Shown: positions 8,208 to 17,733 of the stretch, piece by piece
Numbering within the stretch: position 1 is the stretch's first letter
How the letters are laid out: the number at the start of each line of letters is the position of its first letter
Assembly: GCA_049322355.1 (NCBI GenBank)
Contig: JBMORG010000010.1
Coordinates: 434,001 to 498,000, forward strand
Origin: 0-14-0-80-60-11 sp049322355
GTDB taxonomy: Bacteria > Desulfobacterota > Desulfobaccia > Desulfobaccales > 0-14-0-80-60-11
Length of the DNA: 64,000 nucleotides
Direction of reading: 5' to 3'
The notes under the pieces: model-generated
Database searches by the model: none
What the model was told of the DNA's origin: nothing
The model's input: only the letters and a program-made list of their open reading frames with translations
Translations under genes and position numbers: made by a program

Positions 8208-11174
8208 TCACCAACTGGCGTCCGGGAGATTGGCGGCTTTGGCCATTTCTCCAGCCGCGACTAGCACCCTGCCACCTCCCACAGTCTGACCGTCATAAAT
8301 GGTTCGCCGGACGCTATTGCCGCTGAAGATGGCGGTTTGGCTGATTACCCCGGCAACGATCGACTGTAGGGTCTCAAAATTATTATCCGCAAGGGTCAGA
8401 TTTTCACTGAGCAGAGGGTTATAGTCACGCGCAATAATGTTGCTCTTAAAAAGCATGGAGCGGTAAATTCCTGATATAACAGTTCTCTTGTTTTCCAGCA
8501 GTTCCCTTAAGCCTTGGGTCATCTGTCCACCAATCGCGAAACCTGAAAAGAGATTGTTCCAGACTTGCACCGTAGTGCCCAGGCCACGCAAGCGGAAATT
8601 ATCTTTCAGTAATCCACCCATTTTCACCATTTCTTCGACGGTGAGCTCCCCTTCGGGAAATCCATAAAAACTGGCGGTGCCAAATACGGTGTTGCACCCC
8701 AAAGCAAGGTCGGCAAGGGCATCCCGAAAGACGACGCCTCTGCCAGCAACCACATGGTGCGTCTGGTCGCGGACTTCTCGCAATTCAGCCAGCACTGCAG
8801 CAAACGCTGCAGTAACACCCCCCAGGGCGGACGTAAGATGTGAGTAAGCAACTTTTTCTTCCAGGGTGAGCCCGATCTCCATAGTTTCTATATTATGGTC
8901 TATATGGGAAGCAATGACTTTTCGGTCTTGCGGGGAGAGCTTGGCAAGGTTTTCGGCCACTTCAGCGGCTGCCTCAAAAAACTGGTCCCTCTGGGGCAAG
9001 GTAAAAAGTTTAACCAAGGGGGGGTAAAATTCAAAAACTTTCTGTGGCCTATCAAATCCCACCGACTGGTAAGCTTCCAGGATATTCTTTTCGAGCCGGA
9101 CCCGGTTGCCGCCGCTGATCAGGAGGAGGGGCCGTTCCAACGCCAGGCCGACCTGGTGCAGTTCGCTGATGACCAATTCGGTGCAATTATCCACCACCAA
9201 AGGGAACTCGTTATCCCACGATCCTTCCAGAGTGAAATTATCCAGGTAAAGCGAGTTCAGATTTCGAAATCTTAACGGGGCCGTCAGGACTATTTTGGTT
9301 CCCGGACCGCAGCCGGTAATGCTCAGGTTAAAATGATCCTGTCCCTCAAGCGGTTGCCAGGCTCCGCCAAAGTCATGCGGACCGGTCAGAAGGCAGATGC
9401 AGATATCATAAATTTTTTGTTCGATAAGCGTTTTGAGGGCCGCTTCGAGGGTGGGGAATATCCCATCATTCCCCACAGTAACCTTGCACCCGCCGCTGGG
9501 ACGTTGACACAAGGCGTCCAAAGCGTCCTGCACTGTGGTAATACCCGGTTGCGCCAGGAAGGTGCAGCCAGGCCCTGGCTGGTAGGATACCTGGCCGGCC
9601 TGGATATCGCACAGCAACTGGAGGGCCTGGGCCAGGTTGGTTACGATCTGCCCCTTAAATATGCTGGTGTCGCAAGGTTTGGAGAAATTGATATCCTGGG
9701 CCTGGATGGTGCAGATCTTGTCCAGGGCTTGTTTCACAGTGCCCACGAAATTCTGAAAGAGTCCCTGCTTGCAATCCGCAGTGTAATGAATATGCTCAGC
9801 CGCCAGCTCACAGAGGCGATCCAGGGCTTTTTTGACATTGTCGTGGGTGGCATCGAAGAGGCCGCTGGCGCAGTCGGTCTTATACCCTACATCCTGGGCC
9901 TGCAAGTCGGTCAAAGGGGGAAAATTATGCTGGCGGCGGTCGGCGTCGTCCTCATAACGCTGCACCGAGCCGTCCGCGGCCACCCGGGCCAATTGCAGGT
10001 AGTGGTGGGTGATTCCGGCGGGAGAGGCGCCGTTGACTATTTCGCTGCCGGGGCCGTGGATGGCCTCTCGAACCGGCGCCAGCCAGAAGTCACCGGCCAT
10101 AAAACTCCTGCCGGTCAGTTCCAGGGTTAACAGCATGGCCTGCAAGTTGATCCTCAGTACAGGGCCCAAGGAGACATAGCCGGGGGCGGTGTCGGCCACC
10201 GCAGTGGAAAGAGCCACCCCTCGGTCCCAACCCTTTTCCAGAGACCATTTGGCACCGGCTCGGGTCAGTTCGCAATAGCCGTCCCAACGCCGGACGAAGT
10301 CTTTGGGGTCGGCATCACCTTCGGGGATTTCATAGACAGTGTTCAAGATGCCGGCCACGGGAGAGAACCCCTGGGTCAGGTGCACTCCGGGATGTTTTTC
10401 GGTGGTCAGGTTGAAAAATTCATAAAGATAGCTGGAATTGATGAATCCCGGGGGCATTTTCCCCTGGCTCAGGGCGGCGCCTTGTTCGGCACCGTTTTCA
10501 CTGGACCATTTTAGAACCAACCGGGTGGGGTTATTGGCCGGGCCTTCCACCCGGTGGACTTCCAGGCGGAAGAGATAGTTGCCCGCCCGCCCGGCACCGA
10601 CCCCGAGAAGGTCAGCACAGGGATCACAGGGGTCCCTGGCCTCCAGACTGGTGTGCAACTCCAAAGACAGGAGGGCGTTGCCGTGAGCAGGAATGCCGGT
10701 TTCAGGATTGGTAGCCACAGGGCAGGTCTTGATCTGCACCATGGTCTGCGTGCGGGTGCAGGTGTCCGCGCCGTAGAGGCCGGCATCCCGCAGACCTGCA
10801 TCTTCCAAGCTCGTGACGGTTCGGTCCCAGATATCGGCATAAACCAGGTAAGGCCCGGCAGCCGGAAAGTCAGGACAGCCTGGCAGGTCCGGTTGGGCAC
10901 TGGCTGGCATCGGCCCACTGCCGGGCAGTTCCGCCCGCCTTCCCTCCACGTATAGATCTCCGGGTTCGATGGTTCGGTCATTATTTATTCGGACAGCTCC
11001 GAGCCGGGGAGACCCGCTCCCGATCACGTCCTGCAGAGCGGCAGCCAAAGCCCCTCTGAGCAGGTCCACCGACTCATTCCAATCGGCATCGGTAATCATC
11101 CGCCCTTGCTGATGATAAACTCCGGAGCAACGCCTATCGGGGTTATAAGAATCTTTGGATATCTGGGTCTTCAT
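8208..11174 (-). CDS. DUF6519-type eCIS protein with probable beta-helix C-terminus
   Basis: Large 988-aa protein. Its start, MKTQISKDSYNP followed by GVYHQQGRMITDADWNE, is the signature I associate with DUF6519 proteins found in eCIS and phage-tail-like loci. The middle (about 440-590) has four to five similar modules of about 45 residues containing ALDxLC and DCxxGLF motifs. The C-terminal part has the spaced, polar and asparagine-rich character of a right-handed beta-helix (LYLDNFTLEG, LVVDNCTELVI, VFRDALADLALGCN). A beta-helix next to tail protein I could serve as a fibre or surface-binding component; no separate fibre gene is seen. The DUF6519 assignment is from memory of the family, and the fibre role is inferred. 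Confidence 0.7.
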   Translation of the reverse strand: MKTQISKDSYNPDRRCSGVYHQQGRMITDADWNESVDLLRGALAAALQDVIGSGSPRLGAVRINNDRTIEPGDLYVEGRRAELPGSGPMPASAQPDLPGCPDFPAAGPYLVYADIWDRTVTSLEDAGLRDAGLYGADTCTRTQTMVQIKTCPVATNPETGIPAHGNALLSLELHTSLEARDPCDPCADLLGVGAGRAGNYLFRLEVHRVEGPANNPTRLVLKWSSENGAEQGAALSQGKMPPGFINSSYLYEFFNLTTEKHPGVHLTQGFSPVAGILNTVYEIPEGDADPKDFVRRWDGYCELTRAGAKWSLEKGWDRGVALSTAVADTAPGYVSLGPVLRINLQAMLLTLELTGRSFMAGDFWLAPVREAIHGPGSEIVNGASPAGITHHYLQLARVAADGSVQRYEDDADRRQHNFPPLTDLQAQDVGYKTDCASGLFDATHDNVKKALDRLCELAAEHIHYTADCKQGLFQNFVGTVKQALDKICTIQAQDINFSKPCDTSIFKGQIVTNLAQALQLLCDIQAGQVSYQPGPGCTFLAQPGITTVQDALDALCQRPSGGCKVTVGNDGIFPTLEAALKTLIEQKIYDICICLLTGPHDFGGAWQPLEGQDHFNLSITGCGPGTKIVLTAPLRFRNLNSLYLDNFTLEGSWDNEFPLVVDNCTELVISELHQVGLALERPLLLISGGNRVRLEKNILEAYQSVGFDRPQKVFEFYPPLVKLFTLPQRDQFFEAAAEVAENLAKLSPQDRKVIASHIDHNIETMEIGLTLEEKVAYSHLTSALGGVTAAFAAVLAELREVRDQTHHVVAGRGVVFRDALADLALGCNTVFGTASFYGFPEGELTVEEMVKMGGLLKDNFRLRGLGTTVQVWNNLFSGFAIGGQMTQGLRELLENKRTVISGIYRSMLFKSNIIARDYNPLLSENLTLADNNFETLQSIVAGVISQTAIFSGNSVRRTIYDGQTVGGGRVLVAAGEMAKAANLPDASW

Positions 11175-11265
11175 GTTTACTCCGCTGCCTTAATAAGAAA
11201 TTGTATGAGTTCGAATTTCCAGGTTTCGCAAAAAGAGATCATACACGGGTCTCGCTTTCAGGCCG

Positions 11266-12777
11266 CTAGTGGTCGCACGGTGGATAAGGGAGTGCGAGCA
11301 AGCGTAGATCGGGAATTATGACGGCCTCAATTCCCAATGGCAGAAAATCTTGCAGCTTTGTCTGCACCGCGGCCAGCAGCAGGCTATAACGCCAATCATG
11401 GTGGACGCCCATTTCCCCGCCGTCCTCGGCTCCGAAACGGATCTTTTCAGAAGTAGCGGGATGAAGCACGGCGCAGCCCGGCTCCCCGAAGGAAGCCTGC
11501 CGACGTTCAAGGACGCCGTCAACTGCGAATTCAAATTCGTAACCTATCGGGATATCGGTGGTATTTTGGTAGGCCAATAGGTTAGCCACCGCCAGCCCCG
11601 GGGGAATCCGGGAAAAACGCAGACAATGGGGTGCAGTTTGGGTAGCGGGAGTCAGGTTCAAGGAGCCGTAAAAAATGCAGTCACTGGCCTGGAGGCGGTC
11701 AGCCTGAAAAGCTTCCAATACGGAACAGTATTCCAGGCGGGCCAGACCTCCGATCTCGGCCTGACCGAACAAGGTGTTCTGGGCCACCAGCACCGGCTCT
11801 GCAACCGGCAGGGCAGCCGTGATTTCCAGTCGCCGGACCGCGCATTTCTGCAAGCGGAGGCTGCCGGCCTTGAGGCCCAGTAGACCGTCGACAATCTTAT
11901 TCTCCAGGAGATGTTCCTTATCCTCGGTGAACTCCACATCCCCAAGTATTTCGAATTGGCCTGGGGTGAAAAAACCCAGAGGCGGAGGGGCATACAGGAG
12001 GACACGCTTGGGATGGCTGTGCCCCTGCCGCCAATCAGGAGTTCTCAGGTCCACAGTGCGCCGGGAGATGTCTTCGTAGCTGCCGGGAAAGCAGGGACCG
12101 CCATGGGGATTCACCTGGCGCCACCACAAGCGGGTGCCTGCAAAATTCGTTTGCTTGGCGGCAGGATTCTGAGGGGGGGCGCCATCTTGCGGCTCCACTT
12201 GCAGAGCCCGGGAGGGATATCTCAAATCCACAGTAACGGCAGGCAGTCCAGGGTGCCGGGCAGCCCAGGCGGGATGTTGACGGTAATCAGAATCATCAAA
12301 GAGATCGGACTCGCCCAGAGCTCTGGCCGGCAGCAGCGGCAGGCCCAGCCGGGGAGTAGTGGCCACCTGCTTCCAGCCTTCCTGGACTTCCACTTCAAAC
12401 CGGCCTACCCGCTCGGCGATCTGCTCCAAGACCCTCAGGGTGCCCTTCCGCTGCCGCCAGGCAACCGCCTGGGAAACTTCGTCCCGACGCCCGGCCTCAT
12501 CCGGAGACACCAGGCGGACATCCACCAGGTCGGCAAAGTAGGGCAGGAGCCATGGCTGGCAGGCTAAATCCTGATCGGCCGGGTTATCGGGAAAGGAGTC
12601 TGCCAGGCGTTGATTCAAGGTTTGACGGAGGAGAGTCAGGATATGGCCGCAGGCATCCAGGAACCTGGCAAGGTCACCCGTGGAATCGGGGCTCACAGTA
12701 TCCCGGGTGCGGTAAACTTCGGGGAGGAGATCGTAAATCTGCTTACCCAGAGGGGTTTTGATAAATTCGGCGCTCAT
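11266..12777 (-). CDS. Phage tail protein I-like eCIS baseplate component
   Basis: 503-aa baseplate protein. The N-terminal 170 residues match tail protein I (P2 gpI-like) in character: IYDLLPEVYRTRD, then RFLDACGHILTLLRQTL, LLPYFADLVDVRLVS, and WRQRKGTLRVLEQIAERVGR, the last being the typical motif in this family. In contractile tails this protein helps join the baseplate wedge to the fibre. The remaining 330 residues are a beta-rich extension that is not part of the standard family (gpI itself is about 180 aa) and ends in a Cys/His-containing tail. It starts 19 bp after the baseplate J gene and precedes the DUF6519 protein, the order expected for baseplate-to-fibre genes. Confidence 0.75.
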   Translation of the reverse strand: MSAEFIKTPLGKQIYDLLPEVYRTRDTVSPDSTGDLARFLDACGHILTLLRQTLNQRLADSFPDNPADQDLACQPWLLPYFADLVDVRLVSPDEAGRRDEVSQAVAWRQRKGTLRVLEQIAERVGRFEVEVQEGWKQVATTPRLGLPLLPARALGESDLFDDSDYRQHPAWAARHPGLPAVTVDLRYPSRALQVEPQDGAPPQNPAAKQTNFAGTRLWWRQVNPHGGPCFPGSYEDISRRTVDLRTPDWRQGHSHPKRVLLYAPPPLGFFTPGQFEILGDVEFTEDKEHLLENKIVDGLLGLKAGSLRLQKCAVRRLEITAALPVAEPVLVAQNTLFGQAEIGGLARLEYCSVLEAFQADRLQASDCIFYGSLNLTPATQTAPHCLRFSRIPPGLAVANLLAYQNTTDIPIGYEFEFAVDGVLERRQASFGEPGCAVLHPATSEKIRFGAEDGGEMGVHHDWRYSLLLAAVQTKLQDFLPLGIEAVIIPDLRLLALPYPPCDH

Positions 12778-12796
12778 CGTATCAGCTATCCTCCGC

Positions 12797-15700
12797 TCAT
12801 TTGGCGGACCTCTCGGTCAGCAACTCCCGCAGCGTCAGGGTGGCCAATTGGGTTTCATCCAAGGCAATTTGCAGGACCCGGAGCCGGCTTTGCACTTGCT
12901 GGAGAAATGGCACCGGCAAACCGGTGCTGAGGGCCAGAACCTTAACCGGAGCACTCAGGAGATCGGCCAGGGACCGGCTCAGCAAGGGGGTGGCCAGGGA
13001 TTTGTCCAAATCCAGAGCCAGAAGCAACCCGGCTTTGGTCTGAAATTCCGCCAGCCGAATGGGAGAAAGCCCCTGAGGCGTCCGGGCCGGGTCGAGCCGG
13101 TGAAGATCTGCCAGGGTGCGCACTCCCGCCGCCCGCAACAGCTGGGTATAACGGGCGCCGACCCCCTGGATGATGCTCACCGGACGACTGGCGACCAAAG
13201 GGAGCGCAGGGGGGGCCGAAGGCTGCCCGGCTTCAGGCGCAGGACTCAGGGCCGCAGGGCTCCCCTGGTAATCGACCAGCAGCTTACCCAGGGTAAGAAC
13301 TTCTCTGTCTGCCGCCCGGACCCGCCGGAGGGCGGCATCGCCATTGATCACAACCTGTGAATGGCTGACCCCGGCGACCCCTTCCACCACCTGAAAGACT
13401 TCGCTGAGAAAGAGGTCCTGGCCAAGCTTGCGTTTTTTTAAAGAAAAAGCGGCTTCCAGCGCCGTTTTGACTGTGGCGGCCACTTCCTCAGGATTAAAGG
13501 CCTCGGTGTCCACCGCAAGGAGCACCTCCAGGTCAAAAGTCTGCTCCAGGTAGGGCAGCAGATTCACTTCCACTCCTGGGATGGCCCGGGCCAGAAGAAA
13601 GTCGGTTAAAGTCAAAGTCAGAGGCCCCAAGCCACCGCCACCGGCCGGCACCACCACCACGTCTATCTTGACGTTGCGGCCGAGACCCGGAGGCCGATAA
13701 AAGGCGCGGGCTTGCCAGACACTGCTATGGCTCATGACTAAGTAGCTGAAGTCGCTGAGGGAAACGGCTCGATCCAGAGTCAGCAAGGTGGCGGGAGCAT
13801 TAGCCCGCAGGGAATCCAGCCCTTCCTGATCATTTCCCCCGGTGGCCGGGAGCGGCTGCCTGACTCCAGCTACCAGACGGTGGGGTTTAACCGGCTTGGC
13901 CAGGCTGCCAGCAGGCAGATTGCCGGCCAAACCGGTCCCCTGGCGATAGGTAATCCGCACATTGTTGTTTCCGGTGGGGAGGCGCCGCCCCCTACGGCCA
14001 TCGCCAAAAGTTAGTTTCAGATGACCTGGTTCAGTCATACGCACCGTGAAGTGGGGGTCGGTGGGACCGCTGTCCTGGAAACTGCCGGTCTGCTCCCACA
14101 AGCTGCCGGCGACGTTCACCTGGATGGCCGCCCTCACCCCGGCGGGCTGGGTGGCATCCGCGATAAATGAGACCTTATCCTCTGCAAGGATAAAAGCCTG
14201 ATTTGACTGGGAGGCGCTGCCGCTGCCCAAAACCTTGGCCGTTTTGGTTTCGCCGTGTCCGGCCCGGACCACATTGGCCGTTGCCAAGGTGTTGTGGTAA
14301 GTAAATCCGGCCGGCAGGACCTGGGCCAGCACCAGGGCGTTTGGTTCGATTTTGGCAATTGTGGTGAAAAATGCGGCGGCCTCATCCTGACTGTTTTCAA
14401 TCATCAGCAGTTGGCCTTTTTTCAGTGCCGCAGGCACCTGGGGCAAGGGTAGGCGGTTGCCTTGCAGGGGCAGGGTATTTGCCTGCCAGCCCTTAAGCCG
14501 CTGGATTTCTTTGAAATGGGCATAAATAACCGTTTCTGCCAGAAAAAAATCTGGCCCACCCCGATCTTCCCAGGCATTTTCCGCCACCAGAGCGGCCTGC
14601 TCTTTGTCCTGATTCAGGGATACCGCTTCCAATCGGGCCCAGGCCATCTGATTGCCGCTGGCCACCACAGCCAGATCGCCAACACTGGTCTTTTTGGGGA
14701 GGCTGGCGAAAATGGTTGGTGGCAGGTGGCCGTTCACCTTCTCCAAATAAGTGTCCACCTGCCAGTTACCTGGAATGGCCGGGGGTGCCAGCAGGCTTTG
14801 GGGATTTTTGAGCGCAAAATTATGGCCGTGCTCCACCCGGTCATGGATCACGGTGAGCAGGGTGTAACCTTTGTTGACGTTGGTCCCCTCCACCGGCTGA
14901 TAGCGGGCCGCGGTAACCGTATAGACCGGCAGGTGCTTTTTTCCCTGATCATCCACAATGTTGTTGGCCACCCGCCGGTTGGCCAGATACGACCAATCCC
15001 CCGCGGTTTTGAAAGTGTAGGTCACTACGCCGCCGGCACTGTGGGGACGTTCCGCCTGTTCGCTGACGGTCAGCGTCACGGGTTGGGCCACCCTGGCCGC
15101 CTGGATCTGCAAGGGACCCACATCAGCATTACAGACCAGGCGCCTGCCCCGGACCTGGACCAGGCGGCGGTAATATTCCTGTACTCCGTCCGTAATGTAT
15201 ATGATCATGCCCGGAATAAGGGTCTGAGGCGGTTCGGTGAGGTGCAGGACTCGTTTGACTTCAGCTCCCTGGGCCGCGGGTCCTATCGGCAACAAGCGTT
15301 CTTTGGGTTTAAGATGCACCTTGGTGTAACCTCTCCGAAGCCGATGGGAAATCCGCGGCGACACCCGAATCAGGGTGGCGCCGTCCTGCGCCTGGGAGCC
15401 TTCGATCCGATAGGCGCGCAACGCCCCGGTCTGTTCATCTTCCAGCACCAGGGGCTCGCCGATGGTCAAATCCTTGATTTCCTGGTTAAGAAGAAGTTCA
15501 TGGCCTCCCAGAGGGGTCTGATTCCGGTCGTGTGCGGTTGGCCGCAACTGGTTCAGCGCGGAATCGAGTTCCACCATGTCCAGGGTTTCGAAGATGACGG
15601 GTTTACCGCCATCGGGAGGCGAGTATTTCACCTGAAAGCCTGGCTCTAAGACCCCCTGGGCGTCTTTGGCGGCTTCCAGGACCAGCAGCGTTGTCGCCGA

Positions 15701-16150
15701 AACCGGCGGCGAGGGGTGGAAATCCAGCATTTCCACCAGGCGCCGGACGTTGTCCCATTGGCTGGCGGTTCTAAGAAACCCTTCATTGGCGTATTTATCC
15801 AGGTATTCGCCTAAAACGTGGCAACTGCGAGCCAGGAGACGGGCCAGTTCCCAGGCCCAATCCTGCCTCTTTGCATCATATTGCGCCCCGAGACGGTCCA
15901 GCCGCTGGCGTTCCGTTTCACTGGCCAGCCGCTGCTGTTCGGCCAGGAGGCGCTCATAGGCATCTTCAGGATCGCCCGCATTTTGGGGAACCAGGGCCTC
16001 CCATTGCAACTGGTGCGCGGCAGCATCAGAGAATCTTGCAATAAAGGCTTGACGCAGTTCTTCCAGAAAGGTCACGGCATTGCCGTCAAGATAACGGAAG
16101 CGGCTTAATCCGGCGCGATTCCAACGGGTCAAATCTTTACGGTCATTCAC
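12797..16150 (-). CDS. Baseplate J-type protein with C-terminal helix-hairpin-helix extension
   Basis: 1117-aa baseplate wedge protein (Afp11/gpJ-like). The N-terminal region starts LTRWNRAGLSRFRYLDGNAVTFLEELR and contains a baseplate-entry segment around residue 90-170. The C-terminal half includes the gpJ core (LTFGDGRRGRRLPTGNN at about 705, then ITYRQGTGLAGNLPAGSL, and VSLSDFSYLVMSH). The last 150 residues add SIIQGVGARYTQLLRAAGVRTLADL, a helix-hairpin-helix/DUF4332-like motif that is unusual for baseplate proteins. It begins with GTG, overlapping the upstream gene's TGA. GpJ homologues line the wedge and contact the hub; the extension has no known role that I can name. Confidence 0.8.
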   Translation of the reverse strand: MNDRKDLTRWNRAGLSRFRYLDGNAVTFLEELRQAFIARFSDAAAHQLQWEALVPQNAGDPEDAYERLLAEQQRLASETERQRLDRLGAQYDAKRQDWAWELARLLARSCHVLGEYLDKYANEGFLRTASQWDNVRRLVEMLDFHPSPPVSATTLLVLEAAKDAQGVLEPGFQVKYSPPDGGKPVIFETLDMVELDSALNQLRPTAHDRNQTPLGGHELLLNQEIKDLTIGEPLVLEDEQTGALRAYRIEGSQAQDGATLIRVSPRISHRLRRGYTKVHLKPKERLLPIGPAAQGAEVKRVLHLTEPPQTLIPGMIIYITDGVQEYYRRLVQVRGRRLVCNADVGPLQIQAARVAQPVTLTVSEQAERPHSAGGVVTYTFKTAGDWSYLANRRVANNIVDDQGKKHLPVYTVTAARYQPVEGTNVNKGYTLLTVIHDRVEHGHNFALKNPQSLLAPPAIPGNWQVDTYLEKVNGHLPPTIFASLPKKTSVGDLAVVASGNQMAWARLEAVSLNQDKEQAALVAENAWEDRGGPDFFLAETVIYAHFKEIQRLKGWQANTLPLQGNRLPLPQVPAALKKGQLLMIENSQDEAAAFFTTIAKIEPNALVLAQVLPAGFTYHNTLATANVVRAGHGETKTAKVLGSGSASQSNQAFILAEDKVSFIADATQPAGVRAAIQVNVAGSLWEQTGSFQDSGPTDPHFTVRMTEPGHLKLTFGDGRRGRRLPTGNNNVRITYRQGTGLAGNLPAGSLAKPVKPHRLVAGVRQPLPATGGNDQEGLDSLRANAPATLLTLDRAVSLSDFSYLVMSHSSVWQARAFYRPPGLGRNVKIDVVVVPAGGGGLGPLTLTLTDFLLARAIPGVEVNLLPYLEQTFDLEVLLAVDTEAFNPEEVAATVKTALEAAFSLKKRKLGQDLFLSEVFQVVEGVAGVSHSQVVINGDAALRRVRAADREVLTLGKLLVDYQGSPAALSPAPEAGQPSAPPALPLVASRPVSIIQGVGARYTQLLRAAGVRTLADLHRLDPARTPQGLSPIRLAEFQTKAGLLLALDLDKSLATPLLSRSLADLLSAPVKVLALSTGLPVPFLQQVQSRLRVLQIALDETQLATLTLRELLTERSAK

Positions 16151-17322
16151 CCTCGCCGCCCTCCGCTCAGCTTGAGGCTGAAAAAACCCCGCTCGGGATG
16201 AGCCGGATCATTAGCGCAAACCGCGATCTCAAGTCCCTGGAGGAAAATTATCCCGGTGTCCGTTTGGTCGGCAAATTGGTTACCGAAGCGTTTAAACCGG
16301 TTGAGGCAGACGTTTTCCACCCCATCCAGGGACATCAGGGTCTGGAAAATGTCGCTGGCATATAGATCCTCACCGAAATCCAGCCGCCCGGGTTCAAAAA
16401 ATCCACCCGGGCCGGTGCCCAGAGCCTGTTGCACGGCGTGGCGCACTTCCGACTGGAAGAAATCTTCCGCCACCCGGATGGAGATGGCCATTTTGATCCC
16501 TACTGCGACGGCATTGTGCAGAATTACTTCCTGGCCCAGAAGTCGGAATGTATCCAGGTAGCTGAACAAGATAGTGCGCAGCGTGGGTGGCTCGGGAAGC
16601 CAAACTACTTCGGCGAGGTGGTGGCGGTGGTGAAAAGCGGCAACTTCTTGCTTGAGGTTATCGGGAAACAGGAGTCCTGCTTCATCCAAGTGGCGATCCT
16701 GCCACAGGACCAGGGCCACCTGGATGGTGGTCCAGGAGCCGCTCCATTCCTCCCAGGCCGTAGCCCGCAGCACCAGGGGATGATCCACCAGCCGCCTGGC
16801 ATAATCGTCCACGGTGACCATGCGCCGCTGGGTGTGAATAGCCAGGGGGCCTTCCCGCCGGGCCCGTTCCATGTTGGCCGGATTCCGGCGCCAATCCAGT
16901 TCCAGATACTGCTCCTTGGTGCGAGGGTTTGCAATAAGGGGAGGATCGTCCTGGAAACCTGCCTCCGTGGCCGCGTCATAACCGATGAAGGCCAGGAGGC
17001 GGCGCACCGATTCGGGACGGCGGGCGGTCTCCAGATAGGCTTCTGCGGCCACCCGGTCGGCCATGTCGGAAAGTTGATCCAGGACAGCCGCCAGCACTTC
17101 GATCAAAACCACTTCCAGGTCGGCCGGGGTCCAACTGGTGCGTTCCGGAAACCGGGCGGCCAGTTCCTCCAGCATGAAGCGCTGGAAGCTGTCGAAATCC
17201 CGGACCAGCCAGTCAAAATCATCTCCCACCGGCGGCAAGGGGCGGGGCAGCTCCACCCGCCGTTCGGCACAATCCGGGCACCGACCGCCGAATTCCAGGG
17301 TGATTTCGGGATTTTCCGCCAT
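16147..17322 (-). CDS. Baseplate assembly protein (gpJ/Afp11-like), short paralogue
   Basis: 391-aa second wedge protein. The N-terminus carries a CPDC pair, then DDFDWLVRDFDSFQRFMLEEL and TPADLEVVLIEVLAAVLDQLSDMADRVAAEAYL, the helical motif typical of baseplate J-type entries. SVRRLLAFIGYDA follows at about residue 107. The C-terminal part reads AISIRVAEDFFQSEVRHAVQQAL then GGFFEPGRLDFGEDLYASDIFQTLMSLDGVENV, also a gpJ hallmark. In eCIS loci two such proteins are commonly adjacent and make a heterodimeric wedge. It is preceded by gp25 with a 7-bp gap and followed by the larger J-type gene with an overlap, so all three belong to one assembly module. Confidence 0.8.
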   Translation of the reverse strand: MAENPEITLEFGGRCPDCAERRVELPRPLPPVGDDFDWLVRDFDSFQRFMLEELAARFPERTSWTPADLEVVLIEVLAAVLDQLSDMADRVAAEAYLETARRPESVRRLLAFIGYDAATEAGFQDDPPLIANPRTKEQYLELDWRRNPANMERARREGPLAIHTQRRMVTVDDYARRLVDHPLVLRATAWEEWSGSWTTIQVALVLWQDRHLDEAGLLFPDNLKQEVAAFHHRHHLAEVVWLPEPPTLRTILFSYLDTFRLLGQEVILHNAVAVGIKMAISIRVAEDFFQSEVRHAVQQALGTGPGGFFEPGRLDFGEDLYASDIFQTLMSLDGVENVCLNRFKRFGNQFADQTDTGIIFLQGLEIAVCANDPAHPERGFFSLKLSGGRRG

Positions 17323-17329
17323 AGTCCCT

Positions 17330-17707
17330 CTACTTTACCAGGAACTCCTGCCGTTCCTGATGTCCAATGGTGGCCAAAGAATAGGAAATTTCCACGAACA
17401 GCTTTTCCTCTTCGGCTCGAACATTGATCTCCAGGGACCGGGGATCGACCTCGCCTTTGAGGGCTTCGGCCAAAGAGGCCACCAGGCGCTTACGGGTCAA
17501 ATCCCACAGGGCCGAGGCATTGGGTTCAAAGATTAATTTCTTGATTCCCACCCCGAATTCAGGGCGAAACACCCTTTCATAAGGGTTGGTGAAAAGCACC
17601 TGCTCGATCTGCTGGCGGACATGCTCAGCCCGGCTGGCAAGTTTTGCCCCATTCCTTTCGATCCGGAAAGGAAAGGCCAGATATGGGGGATCAGTTAGTC
17701 GCGGCAT
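17330..17707 (-). CDS. GPW/gp25-family baseplate protein
   Basis: 125-aa wedge protein of the gp25/gpW family (Afp9-like), which anchors the sheath to the baseplate. The sequence shows the family features: YLAFPFRIERNGAKLASRAEHVRQQIEQVLFTNPYERVFRPEFGVGI, with the conserved ERVFRPEFGVG segment at about residues 43-53, then LWDLTRKRLVASLAEALK and the beta strands ending IGHQERQEFLVK. Length agrees with family members (110-140 aa). It is 27 bp downstream of the spike gene and 7 bp upstream of the baseplate J-type gene. Confidence 0.87.
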   Translation of the reverse strand: MPRLTDPPYLAFPFRIERNGAKLASRAEHVRQQIEQVLFTNPYERVFRPEFGVGIKKLIFEPNASALWDLTRKRLVASLAEALKGEVDPRSLEINVRAEEEKLFVEISYSLATIGHQERQEFLVK

Positions 17708-17733
17708 CTTCAGGCACCTTTTAGGGAAATCAC

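Noticed and set aside
9333..10130. 265-aa plus-strand ORF opposite the DUF6519 gene
   Set aside because: Shadow; no motif or ribosome-binding site.
14462..15649. 395-aa plus-strand ORF opposite the baseplate J gene
   Set aside because: Antisense of a confident gene, with no family features and no operon context.
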